A stretch of DNA of 64,000 bases from Caenorhabditis remanei (Eukaryota > Nematoda > Chromadorea > Rhabditida > Rhabditidae), in assembly GCF_010183535.1 (NCBI RefSeq), contig NC_071331.1:3038001-3102000 (forward strand), read 5' to 3'. This document shows positions 12,001 through 23,610 of the stretch, piece by piece (positions within the stretch are counted from its first letter, which is position 1; each line of letters begins with the position of its first letter). A model generated the notes under the pieces. It did no database searches. It was not told the origin of the DNA and worked only from the letters and a program-made list of their open reading frames with translations. Made by a program: the position numbers and the translations under genes.

Positions 12001-14778
12001 ATAAAAATAGCGTTTTGAAGTATTTGTCTTGATATCTAGCTTACCTTGGTTTGGATCCCGGTTTCATGATTATAAGCATATGCATATGTGGGAGACCACG
12101 TTTCTGGAACTCAATGACATAGATATATGCTAGCACTTTTCCAAGAACATGACGCTTGAAAAGATCTTCTCTGATCTCGGTGATTTTGAGCTGGAACACA
12201 CGTGCCACGAGGTCTGGTCTATCAAGTGCAGTCTGCCCAGGGAACAGACATTCCTGGATTTCCGACCACTTCGGATTGCTTGTCATTGTCAAAAAGTAAT
12301 CTGGTTTCCCCAGTCTTGCCACCATTGCCATTGAATCCTGATATTTTGAAATCATGTCTCTCGGGGATCCAGTGAAGGAAGCTGGAAGCGTGATCCTCAT
12401 TCCAACTGGCCCTTTTTCTTCTCCAACGACATAGTCCTGTAATCCACTAAGTGTTTCCACATGAAGCAAAGCTTGGTTGTTTCGAATGAAGTTCAAATGG
12501 TTTTGCTCAGTTCTAGTCCACACATCCACTACATATTGTTGGAATAGCTTCCTCGAGCGGAAAAGTGGAGAGAAAGAAGTTCGAACATGAAGATTATAAG
12601 CATAGAATTCTCTCATGGTGACTCTATTCCTTTTTCCTCTTGGTTTGGTATACGAAATTTCTGGATTCCATCCAAACTGTCCAGTAGGGAAAAGAAGCGG
12701 ATAGCACATCGGGTCACAATTCGGGTCAATCAGCGCGATGGAATTGATTCTGCCACTCCTTTGGTACACTGTGGTTCCTCTCTTTCCCGGAATTTCGTCT
12801 GAATCTCCAACATAAACGACAGCTACTTCGTTGGCTGTAGATTCCTGATATCTGAAAAAAACAAAATTTCAAAAAATATTTCATTTTCAGTATTCTCGCC
12901 TTCTGTGATCATCCTGACTGCGAGTCTGGAACGTCATGGTAATGTTCCGCTCAGGTCTTTTCTCTTGCATCGCTTTTTCTTTTTCTTCTTTTTCCACTTC
13001 ATACATCATTTGAAACGACTGCACGTGGGGATGATTTCCTTTCAGTATAGCGATTAGCTTATCGAACAACTCTTTGGAGCAAGAAGAATTCATATCTCTT
13101 CCAGCTAACTCAGCAGCCGCTTGCTCTGTATCCATTATGAAAACTTGGGCGAAGTTCCGTGGTTGACTGACACCTGGATGAAGATCCCCAATCAGATGGT
13201 AGACTTGCTTGTGGATACGGCAGCAGTACGGTCCCCCAGATGGTAACTGGACATCCGCTTTCATGCAGGCCATTGCAAGCGAATTATTGTATTGCCGAAT
13301 TTGCTCGATGAAGTTCTTGGACTCTTTCCATAGATCCTGATTTTTCGAATCTTTATTAGTGAGAAACAACTTCTTGAGGGCGATTGGAATTTTCTTCTGC
13401 TCTATATTCACCGCGCCAGATAGACAGCATGCCGTAAACTCCCCTTTTGTTGTCGTTTCACCTGGAATGTAACAAACATGATTTATTTTTTATCACCGAA
13501 AACTCACATTTGAAATAGAGCGCCCCGCAAAAAGCACATTCGTTATCCATTCTGCCACAATAATGAGTGTCTGGACGGTCATCTGTAGCGGCGATTCCGA
13601 GAAATGCAGAATTATTTTTGCTTTTTCTTGCCCGATCAGAAGTTCTTCGAGACAGTTTTTGAGTGAGATCTTCGGTTGCTCTGGCTGCGGATTTTCTTTC
13701 TCTGTCAATGCGTGCTCGTTTCTTTCTCTCTTCATCTGGCTCCTCAGACTTTCTTTCTGCGTGTCTTTGTTTGTCCACTTGCTTCCGTTTCTCTTTTTCT
13801 TCAGCTGTTTCCAGGGAACGTCTTGAAGATTTTATTTCAGAATCCCTCCTTGCCTTCCCCGCTTTAGTTTTCTCGGTTCCATTCGATCGATGGAGTGCGG
13901 AACGTGTAGCATTGTTTTGCAGTCTTCGATCTTTGTCTGCTTTGTTTTCGAGTTGTCTTTTCGCTGAAACTCGAGCCGAATCAGCTTTTTTTTTCCTCTG
14001 AAAGTTAGAGTTTTTGACTAAGCCAATATAAGATGAACTTACCTTTCTCTTATCTCGCTTTCTTATTGATCCTTGAGACATCATCTGAGTGTCCTCGACA
14101 TCATCCATGTCTTCGTTCATGTTTTGAGTCATGATTTGAGTGTCCTCGATTCCATCGATTACTCCGCTTCGGGATGGACCGGTCTTGTCATCTGGGGCTA
14201 GAGAATCTTGAGACATGATCTGAGTATCTTCGATTCCATCGATTACTCCACTTCGTGATGGACCGGTCATGTCATCTGGGGCTGGAGAATCTTGAGACAT
14301 CAACTGGGTATCCTCGATGGGGAAAGAAAAAGAATGTGACATAAAATTAAAAATGGAATACTGAAATGGCCATAATTGTAACAACTTTGGCCGTTTTAAG
14401 TTAAAACTGTCCAACTTCAAGAGGGTGTCACGAAAAAAAAAGAAAAATAATAGTTTATGAACGTTCCCCACCCATTTTTCTAGACGATTTGAAAAAATGA
14501 AATCATTTGTAGAATGAAAAATTCTATAACTGTTTTTCCCGTGAACTCCTATTTTCCTATTTTGGAAATGAAAACCAATGAAAGGCTTGAGAACCACGTT
14601 TTTTTCACGTAGTGACCTAGTTTTGAACTTTTCTAACTAAAAAAATAGACGGGCATCATCCGGGGAAAATTTCAAATCGATCTGTGTAAATTTCATTAAA
14701 AACGGTTCAGTACAGAGGGCGCTAGAGTCGGCGACATACGGACAGACGGACAGATCTGCTGAATATTATTAGTAAAGA
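9049..14778 (-). mobile_element. Autonomous Helitron, apparently complete
   Basis: On the minus strand the element begins TCTTTACTAATATTC (from 14778) and ends CTGG at 9052-9049, followed by host T (complement of 9048). A 6-bp-stem hairpin, gccgcc-taac-ggcggc (9062-9077), lies 9 nt inside the 3' end, as expected of a Helitron terminator. It carries one gene, RepHel. The 5' end abuts the 3' CTGG of a second Helitron instead of a host A. The paralogous unoccupied site is seen near 2345, where ...taactaaatg(g)tcattttgg continues without insertion. Confidence 0.92.
9223..14342 (-). CDS. Helitron RepHel: HUH replication initiator plus Pif1-type helicase
   Basis: My exon model is 14342-14043, 13997-13508, 13461-12901, 12852-12045, 11995-10871, 10823-9584 and 9540-9223. 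It sums to 4,842 nt, an open frame of 1,613 codons plus stop. The order is: an acidic N-terminus with two 28-residue repeats (EDTQIMSQDS...); a Lys/Arg-rich coiled region; a Cys/His cluster (HYCGRMDNECAFC...TACC); a Helitron_like_N region; the HUH motif RGLPHMHML; a KYIFKYVYKG motif with candidate catalytic tyrosines; and a helicase with Walker A GPGGSGKT, Walker B ILWDEAPM, RQVLPVV, TINKSQGQTF and YVALSRT. It should nick, unwind and copy the element by rolling circle. One intron (12853-12900) needs a GC donor (aag|gcgaga) to stay in frame; the other five are GT-AG. The start is the first ATG after which the arm copies also agree. Confidence 0.9.
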
Positions 14779-15987
14779 CCAGTCGGTTAACGCAGCCTAA
14801 CGGCTGCTCAACCTCCTTTTCTACACCACCCTTCTGGGTGTTACAGCGCCTGCGGCGCTTTTCTAATGGTTCATACCATCGAGGTCTCACAATTCTCTTC
14901 TACTCCTGAATCGTATAACTTCTTCATTTGTTGGTAGTTTTTGCCCCTGATTTTCAGATAAGATTTCGACAAATTTTATCAATTGAATATGTTTTTACTG
15001 AAGCTTAGGAATTCGGAAGTCTTTTCTATTCACATCTTCAATAAATGCAATCAAATTTTTTGACTGATCGGCGGCAATGCCGCCTCCCTCCCCCATGAAG
15101 ATGGGGACAATAGTCTTATAGTAAACTATCATCAGTTTCTGACTCGGTGTTTGTGGGATTGTAATTTTTGAACACCGTCAAAATTAGGACAACGGCGAGT
15201 GTTCGTGAACCGATAATATTTATTCTGAATGTTTGACTGTTCGGCGGCAATGCCGCCTCTCTCCCGAATCGTTCAGGCTTTTTTTTCATATAAACTATAA
15301 TCTTCTTTTTAGTCTGGTTTTATCCAGTTTTGTATCCTGAATTTTCGACTGATCGGCACTGAAGCCACCTCTCTTCTCTTTTCACAACTACTGGCGCAAA
15401 CAAAACGACCATCTTCTAATATTACCGTCAGAAAATTATTTACTTTCTGAGAGACTTTATCCGTGTCAATAAGTTTTTGAAATTTTCTCAGTTTCCGCAG
15501 GATGAAAATCACATCGGAAAGTACTCAGATTTGTTTCTATTCGGAGACAAACGGAACAGAATTTTATCCACCCTACACTTCAACATCTGACTCGTCTTGC
15601 ACACATCCATCTGTTTATAGCAAAAAAACTGATCAAAGTTTGCAGAATAGATCTGACATGTGACTTGTAATGCAAACGTTTCGAAACCTTACCAAAAGTG
15701 GAAGAAATGAATTTGTTTGAAAATGGAAAAGTTATATAACTATTTTTCCCGTGAACTCCTATTTCCCAATTTCGAAAACGAAAGGCAATGAAAAGCTTAA
15801 AAACCAAGTTTTTTCACGTAGTGACCTATTTTCAAACTATTCAAACTAAAAAAATAGACGGGCATCATCCGGGGAAAATTTCCAAACGATCTGTGTAAGT
15901 TTCATCAAAAACGGTTCAGTACAGAGGGCGCTAGAGTCGGCGACAGACGGACAGACAAACGGATCTGCTGAATATTATTAGTAAAGA
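14779..15987 (-). mobile_element. Non-autonomous Helitron joined 5' of the autonomous one
   Basis: On minus it begins TCTTTACTAATATTC at 15987, preceded by host A (15988), and ends CTGG at 14782-14779. The 3' hairpin is gcagcc-taac-ggctgc (14792-14807). The first 300 bp closely match the 5' end of the autonomous copy, so the same RepHel could mobilise it. The interior has no credible gene but has three dispersed copies of a tgactgatcggcggcaatgc hairpin block (near 15060, 15235 and 15345). Confidence 0.88.
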
Positions 15988-16051
15988 TTATTTTGGAAAC
16001 AGAATTTTTGTAATAAAAATTTTAAAAAAGAAGGAATTTCGCAAAAAAGTA
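15988..16051. repeat. Duplicated host unit, copy 2, third piece
   Basis: It continues the similarity to copy 1 (about 2350-2418) directly after the Helitron pair, ending at gcaaaaaagtag. The similarity resumes at 17097. Confidence 0.75.
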
Positions 16052-17096
16052 GTTTTTCGTGGATTCTGGCTAGGAAACAGACAACGTGTGTATGTAAACT
16101 ACGTATTGAATAACATATCGACTCGAATGTGATTAAAATTTTTGAAATTATGAAAAACGTGAGCCAGAACAGTATAAAATGTTTGTCTCCAACGTGCGGC
16201 TCCAAAACCCAATTGAAATATACTCGGAGATCTGAGATTCCAAGAAAAGAGTACAGAATTGAGACTGGAACCCGGATTAACACTATCGTAAAGTGTATAA
16301 ATCCGATAAAAGAAAAATTGGTTTGTGGATAGAATAACACCTACTAATTTGTGCAAAATTCTAATAAAACAAAAACGATTTGAAACGGAAAATATGCACA
16401 AAACGGAGTAAGTTGTAAGTAACGTTCTCGTTTTTTTGTTATACTTTCCTCAACAAGCCTACTATTTGAGTTTCCAACGGAAACTTTTATGAATCAATCG
16501 TTAACCCTTTTTTTGGCAACCATGGTGTCAGAAAAATTCAGAGTCTTTTATGCATGCATTTGAATATGGTAATAATGAATGAGCTCAGAATTCGAGAAGA
16601 AAAATAATATTTGAAACAGAATACTTCTGACAAAACAAATAATTGTATCGTTATAAATTAACTATAGAATTATGTGATATTATGTACAAAAAAAATGTAG
16701 AATTTCCACTGTTTCATAGAAATGTTAAAATTTATGATACATAAGATATTGGATTACATTTATAGAATCTTATTTTCCCTCAGTCTTCTCCAGGAAAACA
16801 TAAATGAAACGGAGAGTCAAAGCTAATCAAAGTGAACTGATCCAAATCCAAACAGGCCGAAAACAGTGATTCTCTATTGTTATAAACATTTCTCTCAAAT
16901 TTTTCAACCAATTTATGGCATTCTGGTTTCCAGATAATTTTGGATGGGACGTCTAGAGAAAAACAAAAATTACACTGAAAATGCTTCAAACATATATTAG
17001 AACTCGCCTTGAATATTCTGAAATGAAGAAAAAGTGACAAAAGTTGTTATATTTTATCATAAGCAGGCAAGGTACGTAAAAATCAAGAGTCCAAAC
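16052..17096. other. Extra 1-kb block inside copy 2, no clear gene
   Basis: It is absent from copy 1. A minus-strand stretch at 16789-16956 reads as an exon-like segment after a ctctag acceptor (ending ...HLCFPGED and a stop), but I do not recognise it and find no matching upstream exon. Longer hydrophobic frames at 15978-16401 overlap each other and look like chance frames in AT-rich DNA. Confidence 0.4.
16750..16770 (+). ncRNA. Candidate 21U-RNA (piRNA)
   Basis: It starts with the T of a TATT (YRNT) 41 nt after the first base of the core at 16709. The core at 60437 has a TATT at exactly the same offset. The RNA end is predicted from spacing only and could be a few nucleotides off. Confidence 0.3.
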
Positions 17097-17580
17097 GAGC
17101 AGCCACGCCAAACCTAGTAGCGATGAAAATCTGATAACCGGAAAATTATTATTATTTTGAAACAGGAAAATCGAAAAAAATTAGTCGGACTTCCAAGTCA
17201 GGGAGTACCGCGTGGTAAAGGAATCCACAATAAAGCATTTTTAACAGTGTGGAATCTCACACAAAACAGTTGACGTGAAATTGAGAGACGCGGAGAAACA
17301 TGGCTTTTAAAATTAACTTGCCATCATTAAAATTTGGGACATTGAGTTAGGAAACACAAACAAGACATATCTGGAGGCCAAGTATTGAACAGAAAATAAT
17401 GTGAATTTGAATGTAACTCATAACAGTGTTTCAATTTGTCACGTGCTTGTCGGATTTCACTTGATGGAACGCTGGAATTGCATATAATTTTTCCGACAAC
17501 ATACTTTGAACGAAAAATGTGCCAGCGCAACGAGGAAACCGTCAGAAGTCTACTGTGCGCAAAACGTGATAAAAATGTTT
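17097..17580. repeat. Duplicated host unit, copy 2, last piece
   Basis: It matches 2421-2870 in direct orientation, with small indels, up to the shared word gataaaaatgttt. Copy 1 then runs into the TTAA element, while copy 2 continues with ttaccggaaaaacc. Confidence 0.8.
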
Positions 17581-20500
17581 TTACCGGAAAAACCAACTTT
17601 TTGGAGATTAAAAATAAGTTTAGGGGATTTTTCGAAACTTTATTGCTATAACACACCAAAACTTCAGAGAATTATTTGGTAGAAAACGATGTATCAAGTA
17701 GATTCAAAAAAGAAAGATCATCTCAGTTGTGTGCAACAGAACTTTTTGATAAACCTCGTTTAATAGTGGATCTTTGCGTTTTTGTAGAATTCTTGACGTT
17801 TGAATAATTATCAGTCGAGACTAATAAGAGAGAAGAAGAAAATGTTGAAAAACCAAATTATTAGAAAGAGTAGGAAACGAACGAATGATAAAATTAGTAT
17901 GTAGTTTCTCATAATTTTGGAACATAAAATATGTGTTCGCTTCTATGATGAATTCAAAAAGCTAATTGATTTTATTACACCAGACGGCCGCTGGCTACAT
18001 TGGAGATGAAATTAAAATGATTTAAAACGCCATTATTTCGCGTCCGGGGTTGAACCAACTACCTGTAGTCAACGTTGCTTAACTTGCCAGATCGGACGGT
18101 CGGAGCGTTCCTCTTTATCCACGCGCCACTGAGAAGGTGTCACCATGTGGAGACGAAAGTGAGCAACCGACGTTTCACGGGTTTTGCCGACCGCCTCTCC
18201 TTCTCTCTCTTCAAATTTGGCTTGAAATTCAGTTTTTTTGATCCAGAAGACGTGATTTGGAGAATTTTGAAAAAAGAAAAAGACGGACATCATGCGGGGG
18301 AAATTTCTGATCTTTTGATCCAAGTTCGAAAAAAATCGGTCCAGTGAGAAGAGCTGTAGGATCGGAGCGGTTATAGCTTGTAATCTAAGATAAAAAGAAC
18401 ATTTTGAAGCAGAAACAATATTTATTTCGAAAAGTGGCGACGTCTATCATTGCGATGCAAAAATGATAAAAGAAATGATTGCTAGACCACGATTGCTAGA
18501 CCGTATATTGCCCCTTTTGAAACAGTGCAATTTTTATGGGATTACACCATAATTAAACATTTTTTGAAACGCGTACATAACAATAAAAATATATCGATGA
18601 AAAATACAGTTCGTCAAGAAAAGGAATCGCTAAACAAAACCGTCCGAAAAATAATTGAAATGAAAGATGCTGTAAAACTACAGTAATTATGTTAAAAGTG
18701 AGAAAATAGAGTAAGAAATCATTTTAACGAAAATGTATTGGTTATTGGAAAACAGTATTTCTTTAAATTTCTGAACGGTTATTGTACTGTTCACAGTTTC
18801 GATCATTAACTATTGTTGTTTTAAAAATTATCATTTCTTATTCCTCTTTCCTAAAAATACTTATTTACATTCAAAGTGAGAGGTAGATCTTCATCACAAC
18901 CTAAAATATCCACAGTTCTAATTGTATTTGAAAGAACAAAATGCATATAAAGTCATTTGGTCCAAATATCCTTAACCAATTGACAGCAATGTTTCGAATT
19001 GTCTTATACTGTACCCTACCTACTGTTTGGAACATTGGAACTTCAGCTCTTAAATTTATACTGAAAATGTAGTTTTTTTTTGAAAGAAAAGTTCTTTATT
19101 TTTGATTTTTTAATATTTCAATACTATCTGATGACAACTAAACACATTTCAATAAACTATTTCGAAACCGTAAATAAATACCGAAGTAATAATTAGAGCG
19201 TTCTGAAACATGAAAATGGTGCAGAAACCGGTATAAATATTATGTTATGACAGAATGGTGATAATAATGATGTCATGCGATGAACTGCGTTGATAATTAA
19301 ATAAATGAAATAATTAACCTTCTGAAACTGAAAATTTCTAGAATTTTGAAGCATCGTCATTAAAATATGCGTTCTTGTATCAAGGTCTGATTAGTTTCAT
19401 ATTAAGTTATTACAACTGACAAACGGTAATTTCGAGAATGCAACCAGGAAGTTGTGAAACAATGATAACACCTAATAATATGTTTTGGGTATTCGTAGCA
19501 AATTGCGATTTATTAATTGTAAGTGAAAAGTTAACATGATAATCCAAATAATGAATATTGCTGTGATGAAAACTGTCTTGAAACCTTTATAAAACAGTAA
19601 ACAAGCAAAGACCAGGTTCGAATTGATTTCAGAGAATGATAATCGAAACGATTGGTAGCTTGCATATCGAAACTGAATAATACCTCCAAGAAACTAAAGC
19701 ATTTTTGAAACTGGCTTTCATGCACTGAAATAGGAACACTGAACCAAAAAACGGAGACAAATTAAAGCACTAAAAAGTGATTATCCTGAAACTAGAAAAA
19801 GTCATTTCAAACGCTCAACAGTAAAATGGCATGTTTGGCTAAAATGGTGAAACTGTGTTGTATATGCAAAGAATCAAAAACATTGGAAAATGAAGAGCAT
19901 TTATGTTTTTCGTAAAACCGATAAAAACTCATAGTTGCGGGGAAATCATAAAGAATTTTTTCTGAAAACCGTGTAATGAAACTATAAGGACAGGAAAAAA
20001 ATCTGTAAATTTGATCATTCATCGCCCATTTAAAACGCGTTTTATAAATTAATATTTTGTAACAGAAGAAAAATCTCATGTTCAAGAATTTTCAATTTTT
20101 CTGATAAATATGACTGTTTCAAAAGCTTGATGTGTTGCATAACCTCAATTTCAAATTGCTAGTAGTATAATATAAATCTAATAAAGTTGAATTCTGTTTA
20201 TGTCTCCCCAACATTCTGTTTTTCAGCGAGTCTTCTGATTCAACTCCAGAAGCTTTCAATTTCACTTTTTCTCAAAGTCCGAGCAGGATAAGTGAACAAT
20301 TTAAAAATAAATAGTAGCGTTGAAATTTTGTCACGGTTTGCCAATGACTTCCCGTTTCTACAGCATGTGTTTAATGGATTTTTCTTATTTGGAAGATGAT
20401 CCAAGGTTACTCTGACGTTTTGATCAGCTTACTATTAGAAACAACAACAAATCATTCCTATAATGGAAACAAGTGTTAATAATTAAATACCAACCGTACA

Positions 20501-20782
20501 TCGACTACCCAACAAGAAACCCACCATAACTAAAATGCTCTTGAAACATGACTTTTCAAAATGAAATCAGTCATGTTTAATGTCTTTTGACTTTCTGAAG
20601 TCTAAATGGGCTAAAATAATGTTATTGATAATATTTTCGATATTGAGAGAAACTAGACCAATTGAAACAGGAACTTTCGGGCAGTGATTTTGTTATTATG
20701 GCATCTGTCGGACACTCAGATTTTCTGTGGTATGAGACTGATCAGATACCCTTATTGGTTATTTAAAAAGGACAGTCTCCTT
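17581..20782. other. AT-rich piRNA-type intergenic DNA
   Basis: There is no protein gene with usable splice context. It holds two exact piRNA cores (18518, 20114) and many one-mismatch forms (TGAAACTG, TGAAACAT, TGAAACAA). A tRNA-like segment lies near 18050, followed by a 70-bp relic of the Helitron 5' region (about 18260-18340, gacggacatcatgcgggg). Confidence 0.5.
18042..18138 (-). repeat. tRNA-derived (SINE-like) segment
   Basis: On minus there is an A-box-like cagtggcgcgtggataa and, about 70 nt on, a B-box-like ggttcaacccc. The ends do not form a tRNA acceptor stem, so this is a tRNA-derived repeat or relic, not a functional tRNA. Confidence 0.4.
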
Positions 20783-21150
20783 CATACTTGCAAAATATCG
20801 GCCCGGCCCGGTCGGCCCGGAGTCAAAAAATGAGCACAATTTTTTCACAAAATTTTTCGAACTTTTTTGAAATATTTACCAAAAATAGTCAAAAATCCTA
20901 TGTAAACTTGAGTTTTATCGATATGTAAAAACAAAGTCGAAAATTCGAAAAAAAAATCAAATTTTCAAATTTTTGTACTGTGACCCGGGCCGGGCCAGGT
21001 CGGGCCGGGCCGGGCCGGGCCGGTGAAAATTCTCAAATCGGCCCGTTACAAGTATGGTCTCCTTCAATTTTCGAACATTGCCGCAAGGAATGGGCGTGGC
21101 CGCCGCAGAGGGCCGTGGCGAACTGCCCTTGCACAGAAGAACTGAAACAG
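20114..21150. promoter_or_regulatory. 21U-RNA upstream cores, group 3
   Basis: Exact cores are at 20114-20121 (plus), 20663-20670 (minus) and 21143-21150 (minus). The last lies in the 100-bp gap between two GC-rich palindromic elements. Confidence 0.55.
20783..21056. mobile_element. GC-rich palindromic element (CATACTTG...CAAGTATG), copy 1
   Basis: The ends are catacttgcaa and ttacaagtatg. Next to each end is a run of ggcccgg units (cggcccggcccggtcggcccgg; ccgggccgggccgggccgg). The centre is AT-rich. The ends are inverted and there is no coding capacity. Confidence 0.7.
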
Positions 21151-21157
21151 TTTTCCC

Positions 21158-21451
21158 CATACTTGCGAATTTCCGGCCCGGCCCGAAAGCCTGGCTTCAA
21201 AAAAAATGTACCTATGTTTTACCAAATTTTTCGATTTTTTTTTTGAAATTTTACATTAAAACTTTCAATTTTTTTGATGCATAACTAGCTTCTGATTGAA
21301 TTCTGAAGTATAGTAAAAAATTCGACATTTTTGGGAAAAAATTCAAAAAAATTCAAATTTTCGTTCAAAATTTCAGTTCAAATTTTTCAGCCGGGCCTTC
21401 GGGCCGGGCCTCGGGCCGTGGAAATTCTCGTCACGGCCCGTTCCAAGTATG
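21158..21451. mobile_element. GC-rich palindromic element, copy 2
   Basis: It runs from catacttgcgaa to ttccaagtatg, with ccggcccggccc and gggccgggcc arms and an AT-rich centre. Confidence 0.7.
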
Positions 21452-21756
21452 GTTTTCCTCACCAAAACAAGAAACAGCTGCTTGAGAAAAAAGATGTAGT
21501 TATAATTGACAAAGATAAACGTTCTTCGAAACTGAACTTTTAAGATACAGAAAAAGTGGGAGAACTGTAATTTCTCCATGTTTCACCGTGATATCATCAG
21601 CCAGACGCCTATTTCAAAGTAATGTGTATAGAATTTTTTTCATGAAAAAAAGTTAATGCTTAGCATGCTTGTCACGATCGGCTCGGTTTGTGAGCATCAG
21701 CAATTGTTTGAACCAATATCCGAAAATTTTGAATTTTTGTGTTTAGAGTGTAGACT

Positions 21757-22060
21757 ACATGCTAATCGGAAACACATTTCCAAATCAGATAGTAGTGCTT
21801 CAGTAGTACTGCTGAATTAATCAAAGTTGTGAAGTCAATTGGCTTCAGAATATCATAGTTGTCAAGGCCCGGGCCGGTAGAAAATTTTCAAGGCCCGGCC
21901 CGGCCCGAAGGCCCGGCTTCAAAAAATGACCCTTTTTTTCCAATTTTTTTTTCGAAATTTTTTCAATTTTTCATCGGAAATGTGACCATTTTTGACCATT
22001 TTTCAGAATTTTTTCTAATTCTGGCTGATAGTCAAAAATTCGACTTTTTCGCGAAAAAAT
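21757..22060 (+). repeat. Source of a 304-bp direct duplication
   Basis: It is repeated in direct orientation at 30104-30407, from acatgctaatcgg to gcgaaaaaat. It overlaps the outer breakpoint of the first palindrome (22057) by a few bases. Confidence 0.9.
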
Positions 22061-22157
22061 TCAAAAAATTTGAACAAATTTGAAAATTTGACTTTCGCGC
22101 CAATTTGCCCGGGCCTTCGGGCCGGGCCTTAAGCCCGGCCGGGCCTTGACAACTATG
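21854..22157. mobile_element. GC-rich palindromic element, copy 3
   Basis: It has catagttgtcaaggcccggg and gggccttgacaactatg ends. The outer breakpoint of the first large palindrome falls inside this element, at 22057. Confidence 0.7.
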
Positions 22158-22505
22158 CAGAATATGATAATTGCAATTATACACCTTGGAAGTTAAATTG
22201 AATGAAAATGTATGTCAGTTTTCATGTTGAAAATGAAAACAAATTCGAACGATGCTTAAGTGCTTAACTGTAATATTTTTTCGAACAATCTTGATACGTG
22301 AAGAAAGAAAACTAAACTTGAGGTGTTGAAATCAATCTGAAACATTTGGGAAACGGTATAAAAAGTACTGTTCTTCAAAACTCTCTTCAACTTTTTAGGA
22401 AGTCTGGATAGTAATCGGTAGAGAATTCAATGTTTGATGTGCGAGAGAACCTGCATAGAGTATTCGAGTATAAAGCAAAAAAACTGTGAAACAAAAACAA
22501 TTTAC

Positions 22506-23104
22506 TGAAACAGGAGCAATGTTTTTTTAGAACAATTGAATAGTGTGAGACACAGTCTATAAGAAAACAGAATTTTACGATAGAAAGTGTTTTGGCCGAA
22601 ATTGAAACAGAGTGCAAATGAGACATTAATGAAAATAAACATGTCTTATCGAATTTGACAGAGCACTGTTTGAAATCTGTTCATCAGAGAATATGATTGG
22701 TTTGAAACAGAAAAGTTCAACAATTTGAAGTTATGTGTTGGATCAAGAACAGTAATTATTACCACGGCACGCTTTTTAAAACCGCACTCTACCAAAACCG
22801 AAGGAAATTGTGTGCGAAACTGAGAGACTCAAAGAAAATAGACATTTTCAAAGGCGTTTCGGTGGAGCGCAGTTGCAAGAACCGAGCGGGAATTTTTGTA
22901 ACTGGACATTTTGAAAATTCCTGTTTCTCAAATTGCTGACGAGAAAAAATAGTTTATAGACAAACACTTGATTATTCAAACTAGAATTCTCAAAACTGTT
23001 CTATAATTTTTGGTTGAAGGTGAAAAATAAGTTTTCCTGTACATCAAACGGAACAAAAATGTATTTTTTCTAATCAAACAAAAATTAACATTCCAATGAA
23101 ACAG
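22506..23104 (-). promoter_or_regulatory. 21U-RNA upstream cores, group 4 (left arm)
   Basis: Four exact minus-strand cores lie within 600 bp: 22506-22513, 22603-22610, 22703-22710 and 23097-23104. The first three are spaced at 97 and 100 bp. All four are mirrored in the right arm. Confidence 0.65.
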
Positions 23105-23291
23105 AAACGGGTTAGTAAAAGGAGCGTGACCTGGTTCCGTTCGTTTAAGCGAATTATTTCCCAATTTTATCTTTATTTCTTAATAATACTAACGGAGTAA
23201 CAACATAATATTGCAAACTTTGACGAAATCAGGTTTTTGATACAGAAAAATATTAAAGAAAATCTGAAAAATACGAATGGTATACAATAAG

Positions 23292-23610
23292 CATACTTGT
23301 CAACCGGGCCGGAACGGGCCGGAACGGGCCGACACTGGCCGGTGCGTAACTCGCGTCAAAATGAATACTATGAGCTGAAAAATATTGCAGCGGGCCGGGA
23401 AAATGTGCCAAAAAACGCGAAAATGGCCAAAAAGCCATTCTAGCCCGGCCCGCGGCACAATAACAAATAGCCATCCGACCCGTAGTAGGTCACAGACATA
23501 GAACTCGCCGAGATCTACATTTTGGTATATTTTTCAGCTCATAATATTCATTTTGACGCGAGTTACGAGCCGGCTCGTGAAGGCCCGTTTCGGCCCGGTT
23601 TACAAGTATG
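23292..23610. mobile_element. GC-rich palindromic element, copy 4
   Basis: It starts catacttgtcaaccgggcc and ends ggcccggtttacaagtatg. Internally there is a second inverted pair, gactcgcgtcaaaatgaatat-type words around 23347-23371 and 23537-23566. It is mirrored at 28550-28868. Confidence 0.7.

Larger units (their letters stand above)
16612..18525. promoter_or_regulatory. 21U-RNA upstream cores, group 2
   Basis: Exact cores are at 16612-16619 (minus), 16709-16716 (plus), 17158-17165 (minus, counterpart of 2472) and 18518-18525 (minus). The plus-strand core at 16709 is followed at the expected distance by TATT, see the candidate RNA at 16750. Confidence 0.6.

Noticed and set aside
13563..14001. 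Plus-strand Ser/Phe/Leu-rich frames, repeated in the palindrome arms
   Set aside because: They are the antisense of RepHel exon 2.
15978..16401. Hydrophobic overlapping minus-strand frames that resemble a membrane protein
   Set aside because: Two frames overlap with similar hydrophobicity, a pattern expected from T-rich antisense DNA, and there is no splice or domain support.
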